Assembly: GCA_902729315.2 (NCBI GenBank)
Contig: LR746267.1
Coordinates: 9,967,793 to 10,031,792 of the forward strand
Source of the DNA: Spirodela intermedia
Taxonomy: Eukaryota; Streptophyta; Magnoliopsida; Alismatales; Araceae
Direction: 5' to 3'
Length of the DNA stretch: 64,000 nucleotides
How positions within the stretch are numbered: the first letter of the stretch is position 1; every line of letters starts with the position of its first letter. The position numbers were made by a program, and so were the translations under genes. The notes below the pieces were generated by a model that was not told where the DNA came from, searched no databases, and saw only the letters and a list, made by a program, of their open reading frames with translations. Shown here one piece after another: positions 47,819 through 58,300 of this stretch.

Positions 47819-50800
47819 CTAATGAGTGGCCCCACGAGTCCTAGATCTCGTGGAGTAAGGTGAGCATCTAGGGAGTCGTGTGGTCCTAGCCTCTATCTGA
47901 TATCCCTCCTCTAGGTAGGAAGTCTCAATGTCAGTCTCAGATCCACCATCCTCATGGGTACTAGTCATGTGGCCACTAGTATCATGAACACTAGATGGGG
48001 AGGATGGGTGCAGTGCTTGACGATTCATCAAGCATTGTCCTCTATCAGGGCTCTCCCTAGAATCAGTGGGTGGTGGATCAAGTATAGGAAACTGATCTGG
48101 CGAGTGTGGTGGGGGAGAGGGGGGGAGGGTATAAGAATCAGAAGGGGGGGCTACGTAAGATGTACTAATAGGAGGTCTGCTGGGGTTAGGCCCTCCTAGT
48201 AGATCCTCGATGGGGATCTGAGGGAGATGGGTAGTGCCCAAGCCTATACCCTCAGAGAAAGGGGTAGACCTTGGTCGGTGGAGATTAAGAGGTGAAGGAC
48301 TCCTGCTACGTGGGGAAGAGCGAATGGGTGAAGAGAAGCTGGGTGGTGGAGAGTGATAACATGCTATTTATGCATGTAATTATATAATTATTAATGCAAA
48401 TTAAGGCATTAATCATTACAAATATATGCATGTTATCATATTTTAAGTATATTTCTATCATTTTGTGTAAATTCATGTTATGATCTTAAAATACACCAAA
48501 TTATGGATTATTATAAATAATTACACATTACAATCTTTAATCCTAATTATATTTATGATCATAATCATGTTTTAAGAGTGAAAATATGAGAGAAAAGATA
48601 TTTATTAACATTTATGTATTTATATAAATTTATTTTATATAATACATAAATGTATAAAATTAATTAAAATTTATTCTCTTCTTATTTTAATAATTTGACC
48701 TTTTATAATGATAGATTATTCAATTTTGAATCCAAAAAAACAAATTTGAATTAATTTGGAGTCGTATTTTGAAAGTTATGATTTTTACAATTTTATAGAA
48801 TTTTCTGGAATTTTTCTGAATTTATTTATATTTATTTTCGATTTTTAAATGTTTTAAATTAATTAAAAAAATCGAAAAAAGGGGTTATATGTCGCGCGTG
48901 TACACGTGGATGCGACGTGGTACTCGGGGCCACGTGGCTCTGCCATGTGGACAGCACGCGGGTGCCTGCGTGGCGCTGATGTGACACGTGGCGTACTTAT
49001 ATTTACTATATATATTTATTTAATAAAGTATATAGGTCTTCCGATTATCGGAAGACAAAGTATTAATCCCTCTTAATCGTCATATCTTATATACCCGAAT
49101 ATACTTCTTTGTTTTTCCCGTATGGGACTAAAGTCCCTTAGTTTTCTTATGTGCAGGACGCGTGGCGTGATCTCGTGCGTCTGATCGACATCGCGACAAA
49201 TAGCATGCGTAGATCACGTGGAATCGAGGTCCACGCGATCAGAGATCAACCACGTGCCTAAATACTCACTTAAGTGAATAAATCGCGATCGTATGATCGA
49301 GAGTTATAACGGTCCAGATTATTCACATCAGATGGACATCCAATCACATCTTAACCGCACGATCACGATCGGACGATCGTCGAATCGTCGCGACGATTCG
49401 TGAAGAGGCGTCTCATCACGATCGTCCATTGCGATCAACTCCATCAGATCGGACGACCACGATCATTTCCGAATTTTATAAAATCCGTTCTTCACGACGG
49501 AAGAACTGCCCGCGATCAACCTTCAAATTCTCTTTGTTTAGAGCTCCAATTCGCACGCCATCTTTTTCATTGTGTTTGAAACTCATTTCCGCTTCTGTTG
49601 GATGTTTAATTTCAATGTTTTATTGAAAGAATTGGAAGAAATCAAGTCTTGAACTCCTCTTTCGTCTTCGAAAATTCGGAATGAAAAGCCTTGCATCCGG
49701 CGATTAATTGGATCATTTTGAAGGCTAATTTGAGGTAGATTGTTTGTTTTCATCTTAATCTTTCATCATTTAGTGTTAATTTTACTTTAAGTATTGTAGA
49801 TTAAGTTTAATTTAGTTTTAATTTCTGTTTTTAATCATTTCGTGATACGAAAATTTCTCTTAACTTCAAACTTTGATTACTCTTCGAATTCTCATCCAAA
49901 TCACCTGATTTTTGATTCCGTGGATTAGAAATCGAGTTATCTTTCTTAATATACTAAATTACCCAATTTCTAACCTAATTTCATCGTCTGATTTGACCGA
50001 ATTTCAAAGATATCTCTCAAATTTCCCTAATTCTCCGTAGATTCGACCCTTAATTACCATTATACTAATTAATTACTTTGATTAATCATAAATTGGTAAG
50101 ATTAGGACTTTTTTTTGACACTGAATCATGTGCATTCAACGACCATACGATTTAGTCTCGTCAGAGAGATACGAATGGGTGGAGTGGGGTGGGTGAGTAT
50201 GGGGGGTCAGATAGCCCGGGGGGATCTAGTATGTGGGATTTGACTAGGTGAGTCCCTCGTAGTGGGGGATGCTAGCCCTTTGGAAGGCCTAGTTTCCCTC
50301 TGTGTAGGTCCCTCAAAGTCTCTCTCATCTAAAGCCTCTAAGACCTCGAAGGTGTTTGAGGTCAGGGGTTTCTTTCCCTTGCCTAAAGGGGAAGGTGTAG
50401 CCTCTTGTGTTCCTTTCTTCCCCCCTGTGTGTGTGGAAGAAGGGCATCCAGCTGCTGGCTTTCGCCGTGCATGTTGTCTCAATCACTAAACTAGGCTACT
50501 CTAGTGACTTCCGAGGTAGGGAAGGTGGAGCCGCCATAGGGGCAATCGACCTCTGAGGATGACAAGCACTCTGAGCATCCTTTCTCATTTCGACGAGGTA
50601 ATCGTCATATGAGATCCGTACTAAAAAGGCTCGTGTGGTCACCTGTGGTGTACCTGCCTTCTGACGGCATGTGCTGACAGTGTGGCCCAAGATAGCACAA
50701 TATGTGCAGAAATATGGTAATCTCTCGTAAATGATAGGCTGGTAGAGCTCATCATCTTCACAACGTATAATGAGAGTCCTCTGTAGAGGGGCCATTAGGT

Positions 50801-52755
50801 CCACCTCTATACAAACTTGTGTGTATCCTGGTCGGTTGAACATTTTTATGCTTGGGTCAAGGCATATGAATGTTCCCACCGCATTTACCAAAGACTCAAG
50901 TGCCTTTGGCGTAAATAAATGAGGAAATAGGTATGAGAAGCCCACCCATAATGGAACCGCATGGGGCTGATGTGCTCGATACCCTATGTCGGTTTGCGGT
51001 GTCCATCTATGGGTATGGAGGGTAAACTCTCCCACTGTCCAAGTGGGTCGGCTCTATGCTCGACGATAGTCTGCTTCTAGCTCAAAGCGGATGTATACAC
51101 TACGATAGTCTCGAGCTCCGATGGAGACTCGACCTTGGAAATTTCCAGGTGCCAAGTAAATCCTCTCTATGTCACCTATGGTTGGTCGTTTCATAGTGAA
51201 ACAACCAACTAAAGTATGTCGGAATGCGGCTGCCATCTGTGAGACCTCTTCATGAGTAAAAGCTATGATCCTCATCCCATCATCCTTGCTATAGCCTCGC
51301 ACTGGGACAGTGGTATTATAGAATGGGAATAGTATCTGATGCATTGGTCCATGTGGCGTGACAGTCTCTATGGAGGGGATAGAGGGTCTAGACACTTGTT
51401 GCACTTATGATAGGTGTCCAGTGGGCATAGTCGGGTTTGGCCTATGGGGCACAATAGTGTCCAGCCCACTAGGTGTAGATATAATGTGCCCAAGGGATGT
51501 GTTCAGGGCCAGTATAGAGGTCTCAATTAGTGCTGGGATCCTAGCTAGTTCGAGGGGCCCAGTGTGGGAGAGCCTAGGGGGCCCTATAGGTAGGGGTAAA
51601 ATTGGCCCAATCTGTTGACTCGGGGCAGGCCTAGAGGACATGGCCGAGGGTGGGCGTAAAGGTCGGCGTCCTATCCTCTTTTTGGGCCACAGGCTCTTGC
51701 CCCTAGACTTCTTCAAGATAAGTCTATTAGGGTCACCATGGATCGGTCCAAGACTATCCTGGGTGAGCCCATCTGGGCCTCCTTTGGTGGGCCCATTTGG
51801 CTCCTTTGGGCCACCCAGTTCAAGCTCCTTTGGGCCTCCTTTAGTAGGCACAGGTGGCGTACCTTGAGTAGGCTCAAGTGTGCCTTGGGTGGGCCCATTT
51901 GGGCCACCCAGCTCAGGCCCCTTTGGGCTTCCCTCAGTGAGCCCAAATGAGTTGCCTTGGGTAGACCTAGGGTTTGGGCCTACTTGGGCAAGAGCTTGGA
52001 CCGGTGCAGCCTGAGCCGGCTGCTTAGGCTCGGCCTGGGCCACCTGGGCCTGGGCCGGTGCGTCCTGAGCCGGCGCAGCCTCGATGGGCTGGGCCGGCAT
52101 GGCCTGGGCTAGAGCGGCCTTAGATGGCGCTACTTGGGCCGGCTTAGCGCTAGCCACCTTGCCGGAGGCTCGCACGGGCCGCACTTGTACAGTGCCAGCT
52201 GAGCAGGGCTTGGCACGTGATGGTGCAGGGTTCCGTGCGATGCCAACGTCGGCGGCGTCTGACGTTGATGACGTCAATAGCGTCCCAGCCGAAGCATCGG
52301 CGACCGCAAAAGGTTGCAGTGCCTTTAAGATCAACGGTTGGATCAAGTTGGCCGTTGTGCCCGTCACCGTCTGAGGGCGGTGCCTCGGTAACGGCTGTTG
52401 AGGCCTTTATAGCCGGCTGATTCTGACCGTTGATCATACGATCAATGGCTGGATCAGAAGGGGCCTCTTCGCCCGCCGTCGCCTCGTTCCCAGAGGGAGA
52501 GTGGACGGTGTCAACTGCTGTCCCCTCCGATTTGGGCCTCGAGAAGACGCTAGCTGATGTCGAATCACGGACGTCCGTGGTTCGACCGTTCAGCTCATTT
52601 ACGGCCGTCTCCTTGGTCACATCAACCGACAGAGAGGGAAGGCAAGGACAGAAGGCCGTTACTGCCACGTGTTGGCCTTCTGGTTGCTCGCATTCGTCGG
52701 GCGAGTTTTCATTCGGGCGACGGAGGTCACCCAATGAAATCTTTGAGCTACTCAT
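47819..52755 (-). pseudogene. LINE-A ORF1 (DUF4283-like gag), split by an LTR
   Basis: Begins MSSSKISLGDLRRPNENS at 52,755. It has a long Ala/Pro/Gln-rich and Gly/Pro-rich middle, then a DUF4283-like nucleic-acid-binding region (FNRPGYTQVCIEVDLMAPLQ, IIYERLPYFC) and a zinc knuckle C-TY-C-AILG-H-TVST-C with all four ligands. A proline/serine-rich tail follows and ends at 47,819. Frames change near 52,300 (a ~30-base deletion relative to LINE-B) and near 50,490. Stops replace Trp at 51,405 and 51,054. A solo LTR (48,354-50,163) interrupts the tail. It retains ~270 bases of Gly/Pro-rich sequence (about 51,705-51,985) that LINE-B has lost. Confidence 0.85.
48354..50163. mobile_element. Solo LTR (1810 bp) inserted in LINE-A ORF1
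   Basis: LINE-B lacks this segment. The break points are clear by comparison with LINE-B, which reads GGAGAG-ACACTA-ATGGG where LINE-A is interrupted. The insert starts TGATAACA and ends TCTCGTCA (TG...CA). It is flanked by GAGAG target duplications at 48,349-48,353 and 50,164-50,168. It is AT-rich at its left end and has no long open frame, primer binding site or polypurine tract, so it is a solo LTR rather than a full element. Its size suits a large gypsy-type LTR. A CTTCCGATTATCGGAAG palindrome occurs near 49,027-49,045. Orientation is not determinable with confidence. Confidence 0.85.
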
Positions 52756-53105
52756 CAGCTAAGCATCCAATCAAGATTATATACAAGAGAAAATGGTAAA
52801 CAAGGCAAATACGATTCTATTGAACTAAAAATAATGAAACTTAACCCAGTCGATAGAAAGATAGTACCTTTGGAGTGAAAACTCCAGAAGTTTACCTTCG
52901 CGATGAAGAAATTGCGAAACAAAGGCTTTAATCAACCATTTGCGATGCTTAATAGCTCGAAACCGATAGTTATCGGCCTACAAAATCAAATAAACAAAGT
53001 TTCAGCGCGATCTGACGTCACACAAAAGAGATCTCACCGTTTGCGCTGATAGTGAGGAGACAGAAGCTCATGCAAAGAGAGAAAAAAAAGTTGACCAAAT
53101 GAAAT
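52756..53105 (-). promoter_or_regulatory. LINE-A 5' leader, probable internal promoter region
   Basis: About 350 bases between the ORF1 start codon and the telomeric boundary, conserved with LINE-B (62,575-62,922). Autonomous LINEs carry their promoter within the 5' leader so that new copies stay transcribable, so I infer promoter function here. No specific motif is claimed. Confidence 0.4.
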
Positions 53106-53128
53106 GGGTTTAGGGTTTAGGGTTTAGG
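53106..53128 (+). repeat. Short TTTAGGG tract between LINE-A and SINE-A
   Basis: Three telomere units, the last running into the poly(T) of SINE-A. Its length, 23 bases, equals that of the tract between LINE-B and SINE-C. Confidence 0.88.
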
Positions 53129-53470
53129 TTTTTTTTTTTTTTTTTTGGGATAACTGTCTTGGGCCGAACTTCTTGGAAACTCAAAACTCGAATGATATGC
53201 CTCTCGGCATGGTGGCAGGGGTGCCTCTCGGCACGTTCTTCGAAACTCGAAGCATCTTGACATGGTGTTAGAGGGGTTCATAACACGTGCCTAGCGGCAC
53301 GATAATGCAGCGGTGCCTTTCAGCACATGCAAAGCAAGCGTCTCGCAACGCATGCACACGTACCTTGGGACTTCCCAGGGAGGTCACCCATTCGATGACT
53401 GCTCCCACCCGAGCACGCTTAACTCTAGAGTTCTTATGGGATCCGGTGGCAACTCTCCCACTTAGGGGGG
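53129..53470 (-). mobile_element. SINE-A: 5S rRNA-derived SINE, older copy
   Basis: On the plus strand it starts with 19 T, then GGGATAACTGTCTTGGGCCG, and ends at CTTAGGGGGG next to telomere repeats. The sense strand is minus. Its head (about 53,360-53,460) is the reverse complement of 5S rRNA from the GGATCCCAT region through the end of box C. It differs from SINE-B and SINE-C at a few CpG-type positions (ATTCGATGAC against ATCCGGTGAC, CTCTAGAG against CTCCGGAG), consistent with age. The 3' 5S-like block found in the others is degraded here. The body has one copy of the ~95-base internal unit. Confidence 0.85.
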
Positions 53471-53488
53471 TTAGGGGTTAGGGTTTAG

Positions 53489-53490
<2 letters not shown>
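53471..53490 (+). repeat. Short degenerate telomere tract between SINE-A and SINE-B
   Basis: TTAGGGGTTAGGGTTTAGGG, about three units with variant spacing. It runs directly into a 38-base poly(T). Confidence 0.85.
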
Positions 53491-53529
<39 letters not shown>

Positions 53530-54000
53530 GGATAACTGTCTTGGGCTGAACTTCTCGGGAGGTCACCCATCCCGGTACTTCACATCCCCAAGCACTTTGG
53601 TGCCTCTCAGGCGTCTTGGCATGATGAGATGGAAGCCACATATGCCTCTCGGCATGGTGGCAGGGGTGCCTCTCGACACGTTCTTCGGAGCTGGGGGCGT
53701 CTTGGCATGGTGAGATGGTTGCCACATATGCCTCTCGGCATGGTGGCAGGGGTGTCTCTCGACACGTTTTTCGAAACTTGAAGCATCTTGGCATGGTGTT
53801 GGAGGGGTTCGTAACACGTGCTTGGTGGCACGATAATGCAGCGGCGCCTTTCAGCACATGCAGAGCAAGCGTCTCGCAACGCATGCACACGTACCTTGGG
53901 ACTTCCCAGGGAGGTCACCCATCCGGTGACTGCTCCCACCCGAGCACGCTTAACTCCGGAGTTCTTATGGGATCCGGTGGCAACTCTCCCACTTAGGGGG
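53491..54000 (-). mobile_element. SINE-B: 5S rRNA-derived SINE, longest copy
   Basis: On the plus strand: 38 T, then GGGATAACTGTCTTGGGCTG, and an end at ACTTAGGGGG beside telomere repeats. In sense orientation the head is 5S-rRNA-derived with box A, intermediate element and box C. A body contains two tandem ~95-base units, each with CCACATATGCCTCTCGGCAT and GGTGGCAGGGGTG (plus-strand reading). Near the tail is a second 5S-like block (GGGAGGTCACCCATCCCGGTA on plus, ~53,557-53,577), followed by the poly(A). It encodes no protein. This is the structure of a non-autonomous Pol III retroposon. Plant SINEs are usually tRNA-derived, so a 5S head is unusual. A TRIM of Cassandra type also carries 5S sequence but would have two LTRs and no poly(A). 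Confidence 0.87.
53899..53955 (-). promoter_or_regulatory. 5S-type internal Pol III promoter of SINE-B
   Basis: Box C-like sequence lies at 53,899-53,924 (sense GGATGGGTGACCTCCCTGGG then AAGTCC). Box A-like sequence lies at 53,939-53,955 (sense AGTTAAGCGTGCTCGGG). Both match plant 5S rRNA nearly perfectly, with the spacing of a type 1 Pol III promoter. About the first 25 bases of 5S rRNA are replaced. The same block is present in SINE-C (63,179-63,235) without a difference I can see, and in SINE-A with a few changes. Confidence 0.85.
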
Positions 54001-54206
54001 TTGTTTAGGGTTTAGGGTTTAGGGTTTAGGGTTTAGGGTTTAGGGTTTAGGGTTTAGGGTTTAGGGTTTAGGGTTTAGGGTTTAGGGTTTAGGGTTTAGG
54101 GTTTAGGGTTTAGGGTTTAGGGTTTAGGGTTTAGGGTTTAGGGTTTAGGGTTTAGGGTTTAGGGTTTAGGGTTTAGGGTTTAGGGTTTAGGGTTTAGGGT
54201 TTAGGG
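54001..54206 (+). repeat. Interstitial TTTAGGG tract before LINE-B
   Basis: About 29 nearly perfect TTTAGGG units, the longest telomere tract besides the terminal one. It ends directly in the 22-base poly(T) of LINE-B. It is a former chromosome end by the terminal-addition model. Confidence 0.93.
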
Positions 54207-54208
54207 TT

Positions 54209-54240
<32 letters not shown>

Positions 54241-54942
54241 TAAATTTGATTGAGTGATAAAAGTTTGACCTCATTTTGAGGTTACATAAGTGGGATCTCA
54301 TTCGCACAATGGGCGAGGATGACATGGAGAATTAAAGACCTCTTTTGAAGAGGGGATGTGATAATACTGGAGATAGACTCTAGCGTGCTCATCATATTTG
54401 AAGAAGGCGGTTGATTTGCATTGGGCTGAAAGAGCCTTTGAGTTCATGAAAGGTGGAAGATCTTTTCAACAGTAGTAGGACGTGTAGACCTCCATGTTGT
54501 GCGCCATGAGGTGTTCCTGCAAGACAAGAGTTTGCTGCAGTAAGTGGTTCTAAGAAATAAATAATATGATATAAAGTGGTGAGAAAATAGTTGTTAGGGC
54601 AGTGAGGAAGATAGAACTATGCTAGAGTATGACAATAAGCCCAAATATGAACTTGCCTTCCTAGTGTTGCACGCGTCTAATCCCTCTAGCCAAGATCTTG
54701 TTAGTACCATCAGTTGCCGTACTTCCTCTAAGTAGATAAGGGACCTTTCACCCCACGAGGAATGACTTGGTCTCTTTTTCTAACTCTTTTCTTTTCTCTT
54801 ATTCTCTCTCTCTTCTTTCTCTCTCCTTGAGGGCCTCTTCTTTTACCCTCCACTAATGCCCATTATTTGGTGTACAAGGGTAATTCCCTTTGGAATATTA
54901 GGCTAGTGATTAGGGGAAGGGAAGTCGGTTACCCCCTTTTTC

Positions 54943-54973
<31 letters not shown>

Positions 54974-55302
54974 GAGGGCCTTGTCCCTCACCCTCCACTA
55001 ATTGTCTATGATGGGCTAGTGATTTCGGGAAAAGAACTAGGCTGTCTCTTTTTTTTTTTTAAGAGAGAGAAAGGGAGGGAGAAAGAGATAGAGAATCGAG
55101 AGAGAGAGAGAGGAGAGAGGGTCAATCCTATGGATATAGATCCTTACCTTCTCATGGGTTCAAGCTGGCTGATGGTACTGATGAGATCTTGAGAGAGGTG
55201 CTAGGTTGGCGATTCACAACTAGTTAGCAGGTCTGATGTGCTATAGACCTATAGTTCAAAAGTGGACAGATGCCAACATGTGCTGATAGTTCTATGTCCT
55301 CA

Positions 55303-58300
55303 CTACTTGAGGGTGATAGATAGTAGATGTGAGGTGATTATGAAGAGAGTAATGATTGGAAGTAGTGTACCCGAGTGGATTACGATGTGCCTTGTTGTCC
55401 GTCTTGTGCTGATAGGCAAAGTGCATTCCACATTGGTGGTATGGGGTGAGCACCATGATGATGTCATGGTTGTGGCTTGTGATAGACCTGAAAATAGAAA
55501 CAAAGGAAATACGTACCTGTATCTCCATTGTGGTCTTCAGTGGCCAATAGTAACCACCCTTGATCTCCTCCAAGCAATACGCCACTGCCGTGGAGGGGTC
55601 GGTAGTGGAGTGCGGTGTATGCGTAAAGAGGGTATGCCGAGTCGCTCAAGTCTATGAGCACCTCGGGCTTTGAGGGGCATGTCCTACCAAGAAGAGAAGA
55701 CTGTCCTCCGACGCAAACTGACTCCATACGTAGCAAGGGCGTCGGCCGTCTGATTCCCTTCTCGGAACTGATGCGTAATGGTTGTGATGCGCCCTCGACA
55801 TCGCATGATGTATGTCTAGATATTCTTGAGCCTCCAATGAGGACAAGAGTCTGCACGTAATATGTCCACTAACACTCTGGAATCAGATTCTAAGACAATA
55901 TTAGTAATATTTTGCTCCTCACAAAGAAGCAAATCATCTCGTATTGCCATAGCCTCTGCCACAGTATTAGTTTGTATATTATAAAAGTTTGAAAAGACAA
56001 AGAGAATGCATCTTATACTATCGCGTAGGATACCTCCTCCTCTAGTTGGTCCTGGGTTGCCTTGAGATGCTCCATCGATATTGAGTTTCCACCGTCCAAC
56101 ACTCGGTGGTGTCCATCTAACAGATCGGATAGTAGTCTGGGTCTGTGTAAGTATGATATGGAGTCCTCAAAGCCCAAAAGCCTCATAAATAGAACGCGAG
56201 CGTTTCGTTTTGTTTGGCACTAAGGAATGAGTACTTCGAAGCCATTGTGTTATGTGCCTCATAATCTCTATGGCACGCATCACTTGGCTTACAAATCGAG
56301 ATGAGTTATGTCCCTTCCATATTTCCCATAACATATATGTTATGGAGATACAGATGAAGGGACTAATCTTGACACTCGTCAATGAGTCAATGACTCTCCT
56401 AAAGACCTCTAGTGGTGGTCTCGTAGGTCTGTACGAGAGCATTGGAAGCCAATTCGCTAGAAGTTGACTCCAACACTCGACAGCGATATCACTATGGAAA
56501 AATAGATGTTCCATACTTTCGTCCGTCGTGATGGAGCAACAATGACATCTCCTTTCCACCTCCTGATCGGTGACAATCACTCGATCGTCGGTGGGTAGTC
56601 CTCGGTGCATGAACTTCCATAGGAAGAACGAAACACGAGGTGTGATGGCTGGATGCCATATGAGATTTCCCCAAAATGTCTTTGGGGAGCGGTTTTTAAA
56701 GTGCTCCCAAGAGGAGCTACAAGAGAAACTGCCATCTATGGTAAGTGTCCAGATGGGTTGGTCCTCAGTAAAACTCGTCTCAGTCATGGTGATGGCTGGT
56801 AACAAGTCTGACGATAGTCCATGCCTCTCAATAAGTAGACGAGTGTCTCCTTGGAGAAGCTGGGCTACCGTCAAGCGAGGCCAAGAGGATGTGAAAGTGG
56901 TAAAACAGGCCAATGGTGTGTCCTCTAGCCAAGTGTCGTACCAGGCACTGATCGCACCTCGCCCCACTCGCCAACGAATAAGGGGCACCATCTCCAACCA
57001 ATGTCGCTGCCAGTCTGCCCATCGTTTGACTCCTTTGATGTCGGCCGGCTGTCGGGCCCACTCACCATATTTGGCTGACACAAAAGAGCCTAGCACCGAT
57101 GGTGTGGTCCTCATCCTCCAAACGAGTTTCTTTTGAAGCATGTTGAGTACATCTTGAGGGCGCCTAATACCTAGGCCACCCTCATCCGTAGGTCGACATG
57201 CTTTTTCCCAAGAAACTCGGCGTTGGCGACGAGGTCCCTCAAGTTGTCCATCCCAAAGGAAGGACGTGCATATCCGTCTAATAGACTGTAAGACGGTGTC
57301 TGGTACCTCATGGACTGCCAAAAGGTGTAATGGCATGCTCATGAGGACATGGCGTATCAACTGGATCCGTCCTCCAGGGGATAGAAGCTGTATCTTCCAT
57401 TCTGCTAGTTTCTTCCTCAACTTGCCCACTAGGGCGTCAAAATAGTGTATGCGCCTACGGCCGAGGAAGATAGGACATCCTAGATAGTCAAAAGGTAAGT
57501 GTCCACGAGAGAACCCCGTTAGGCCCTGGATGCGTCGTATGGTCCCTATGGGGGTAGAAGGGCCTACCATGAAGCTACTCTTCGAGGCATTTACGAGTTG
57601 ACCTGCAGCTCGCTCATACCTCGAGATAATACTCATGAGCCCTCTAATGGATGTCTTACATCCATTGAGGAAGAGTATCGCATCATTAGCAAAGAGGGAG
57701 TGTGAGATGATCGGACAACCCCTCTTTGAGTAGTATGGTCGGATAAGTCCTTGATTGATCGCTCGAGTGAGGGATCGACTGAGGACTTCTTCGACCAAGA
57801 TGAAGAGGGTGGGTGATAGTGGATCACCCTGTCGTAGACCTCTTGTGGCCGTGAAGAATGGTGTGGAGCTACCGTTCACCAATAAAGAGAAATGATTGTC
57901 CCTAACACATGCATCAACTAAGTCAATGAAGTCGTCGGTGAACCCAAAGCATCTAAGAACCTTAATGAGGAAACTCCACTCTATCCTATCAAAGGCCTTC
58001 TCCATGTCTAATTTGATGATGATGTTGGAGCCTCGACAGTCATGGCCAAGGGACTGTGCTAGTTCATGTACTAGCATGATGTTATCGTGAATGTGCTGTC
58101 TCTTAACAAATCCGCATTACTCTGGAGATATAAGTCTATCAAGGAAACTACTCAATCTACGTGTAACGATCTTAGATACAACTTTATAACACACGTTACA
58201 TAAATTGATAGGTCAAAAGTCTCTAAATGAGGTTGGGGTAGTCACCTTCGGTATAAGTGCAAGGAAGGTGGCCTTCCAACTCCATGTAAAGACTTTACGA

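Larger units (their letters stand above)
42354..53105 (-). mobile_element. LINE-A: L1-type non-LTR retrotransposon, old copy
   Basis: A plant L1-type element lying on the minus strand, about 8.9 kb once the 1.81-kb inserted LTR and its 5-base duplication are subtracted. On the plus strand it begins with 23 T (the poly(A) tail), then a ~1-kb 3' untranslated region, ORF2, ORF1 and a ~350-base 5' leader ending near 53,105. The 5' end coincides with that of LINE-B, so both appear full length. Telomere repeats flank both sides. Overall similarity to LINE-B is high, roughly mid-90s percent by eye. It carries many more private nonsense mutations than LINE-B and is presumably older. Confidence 0.92.

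Noticed and set aside
53129-54000. Functional 5S rRNA genes in tandem
   Set aside because: The first ~25 bases of 5S rRNA are missing, the units have long non-5S bodies and poly(A) tails, and spacing is irregular with telomere repeats between; they are 5S-derived retroposons.
42267-54206. CRISPR-like array from regularly repeated short units
   Set aside because: The repeats are TTTAGGG telomere units without unique spacers in a plant genome.
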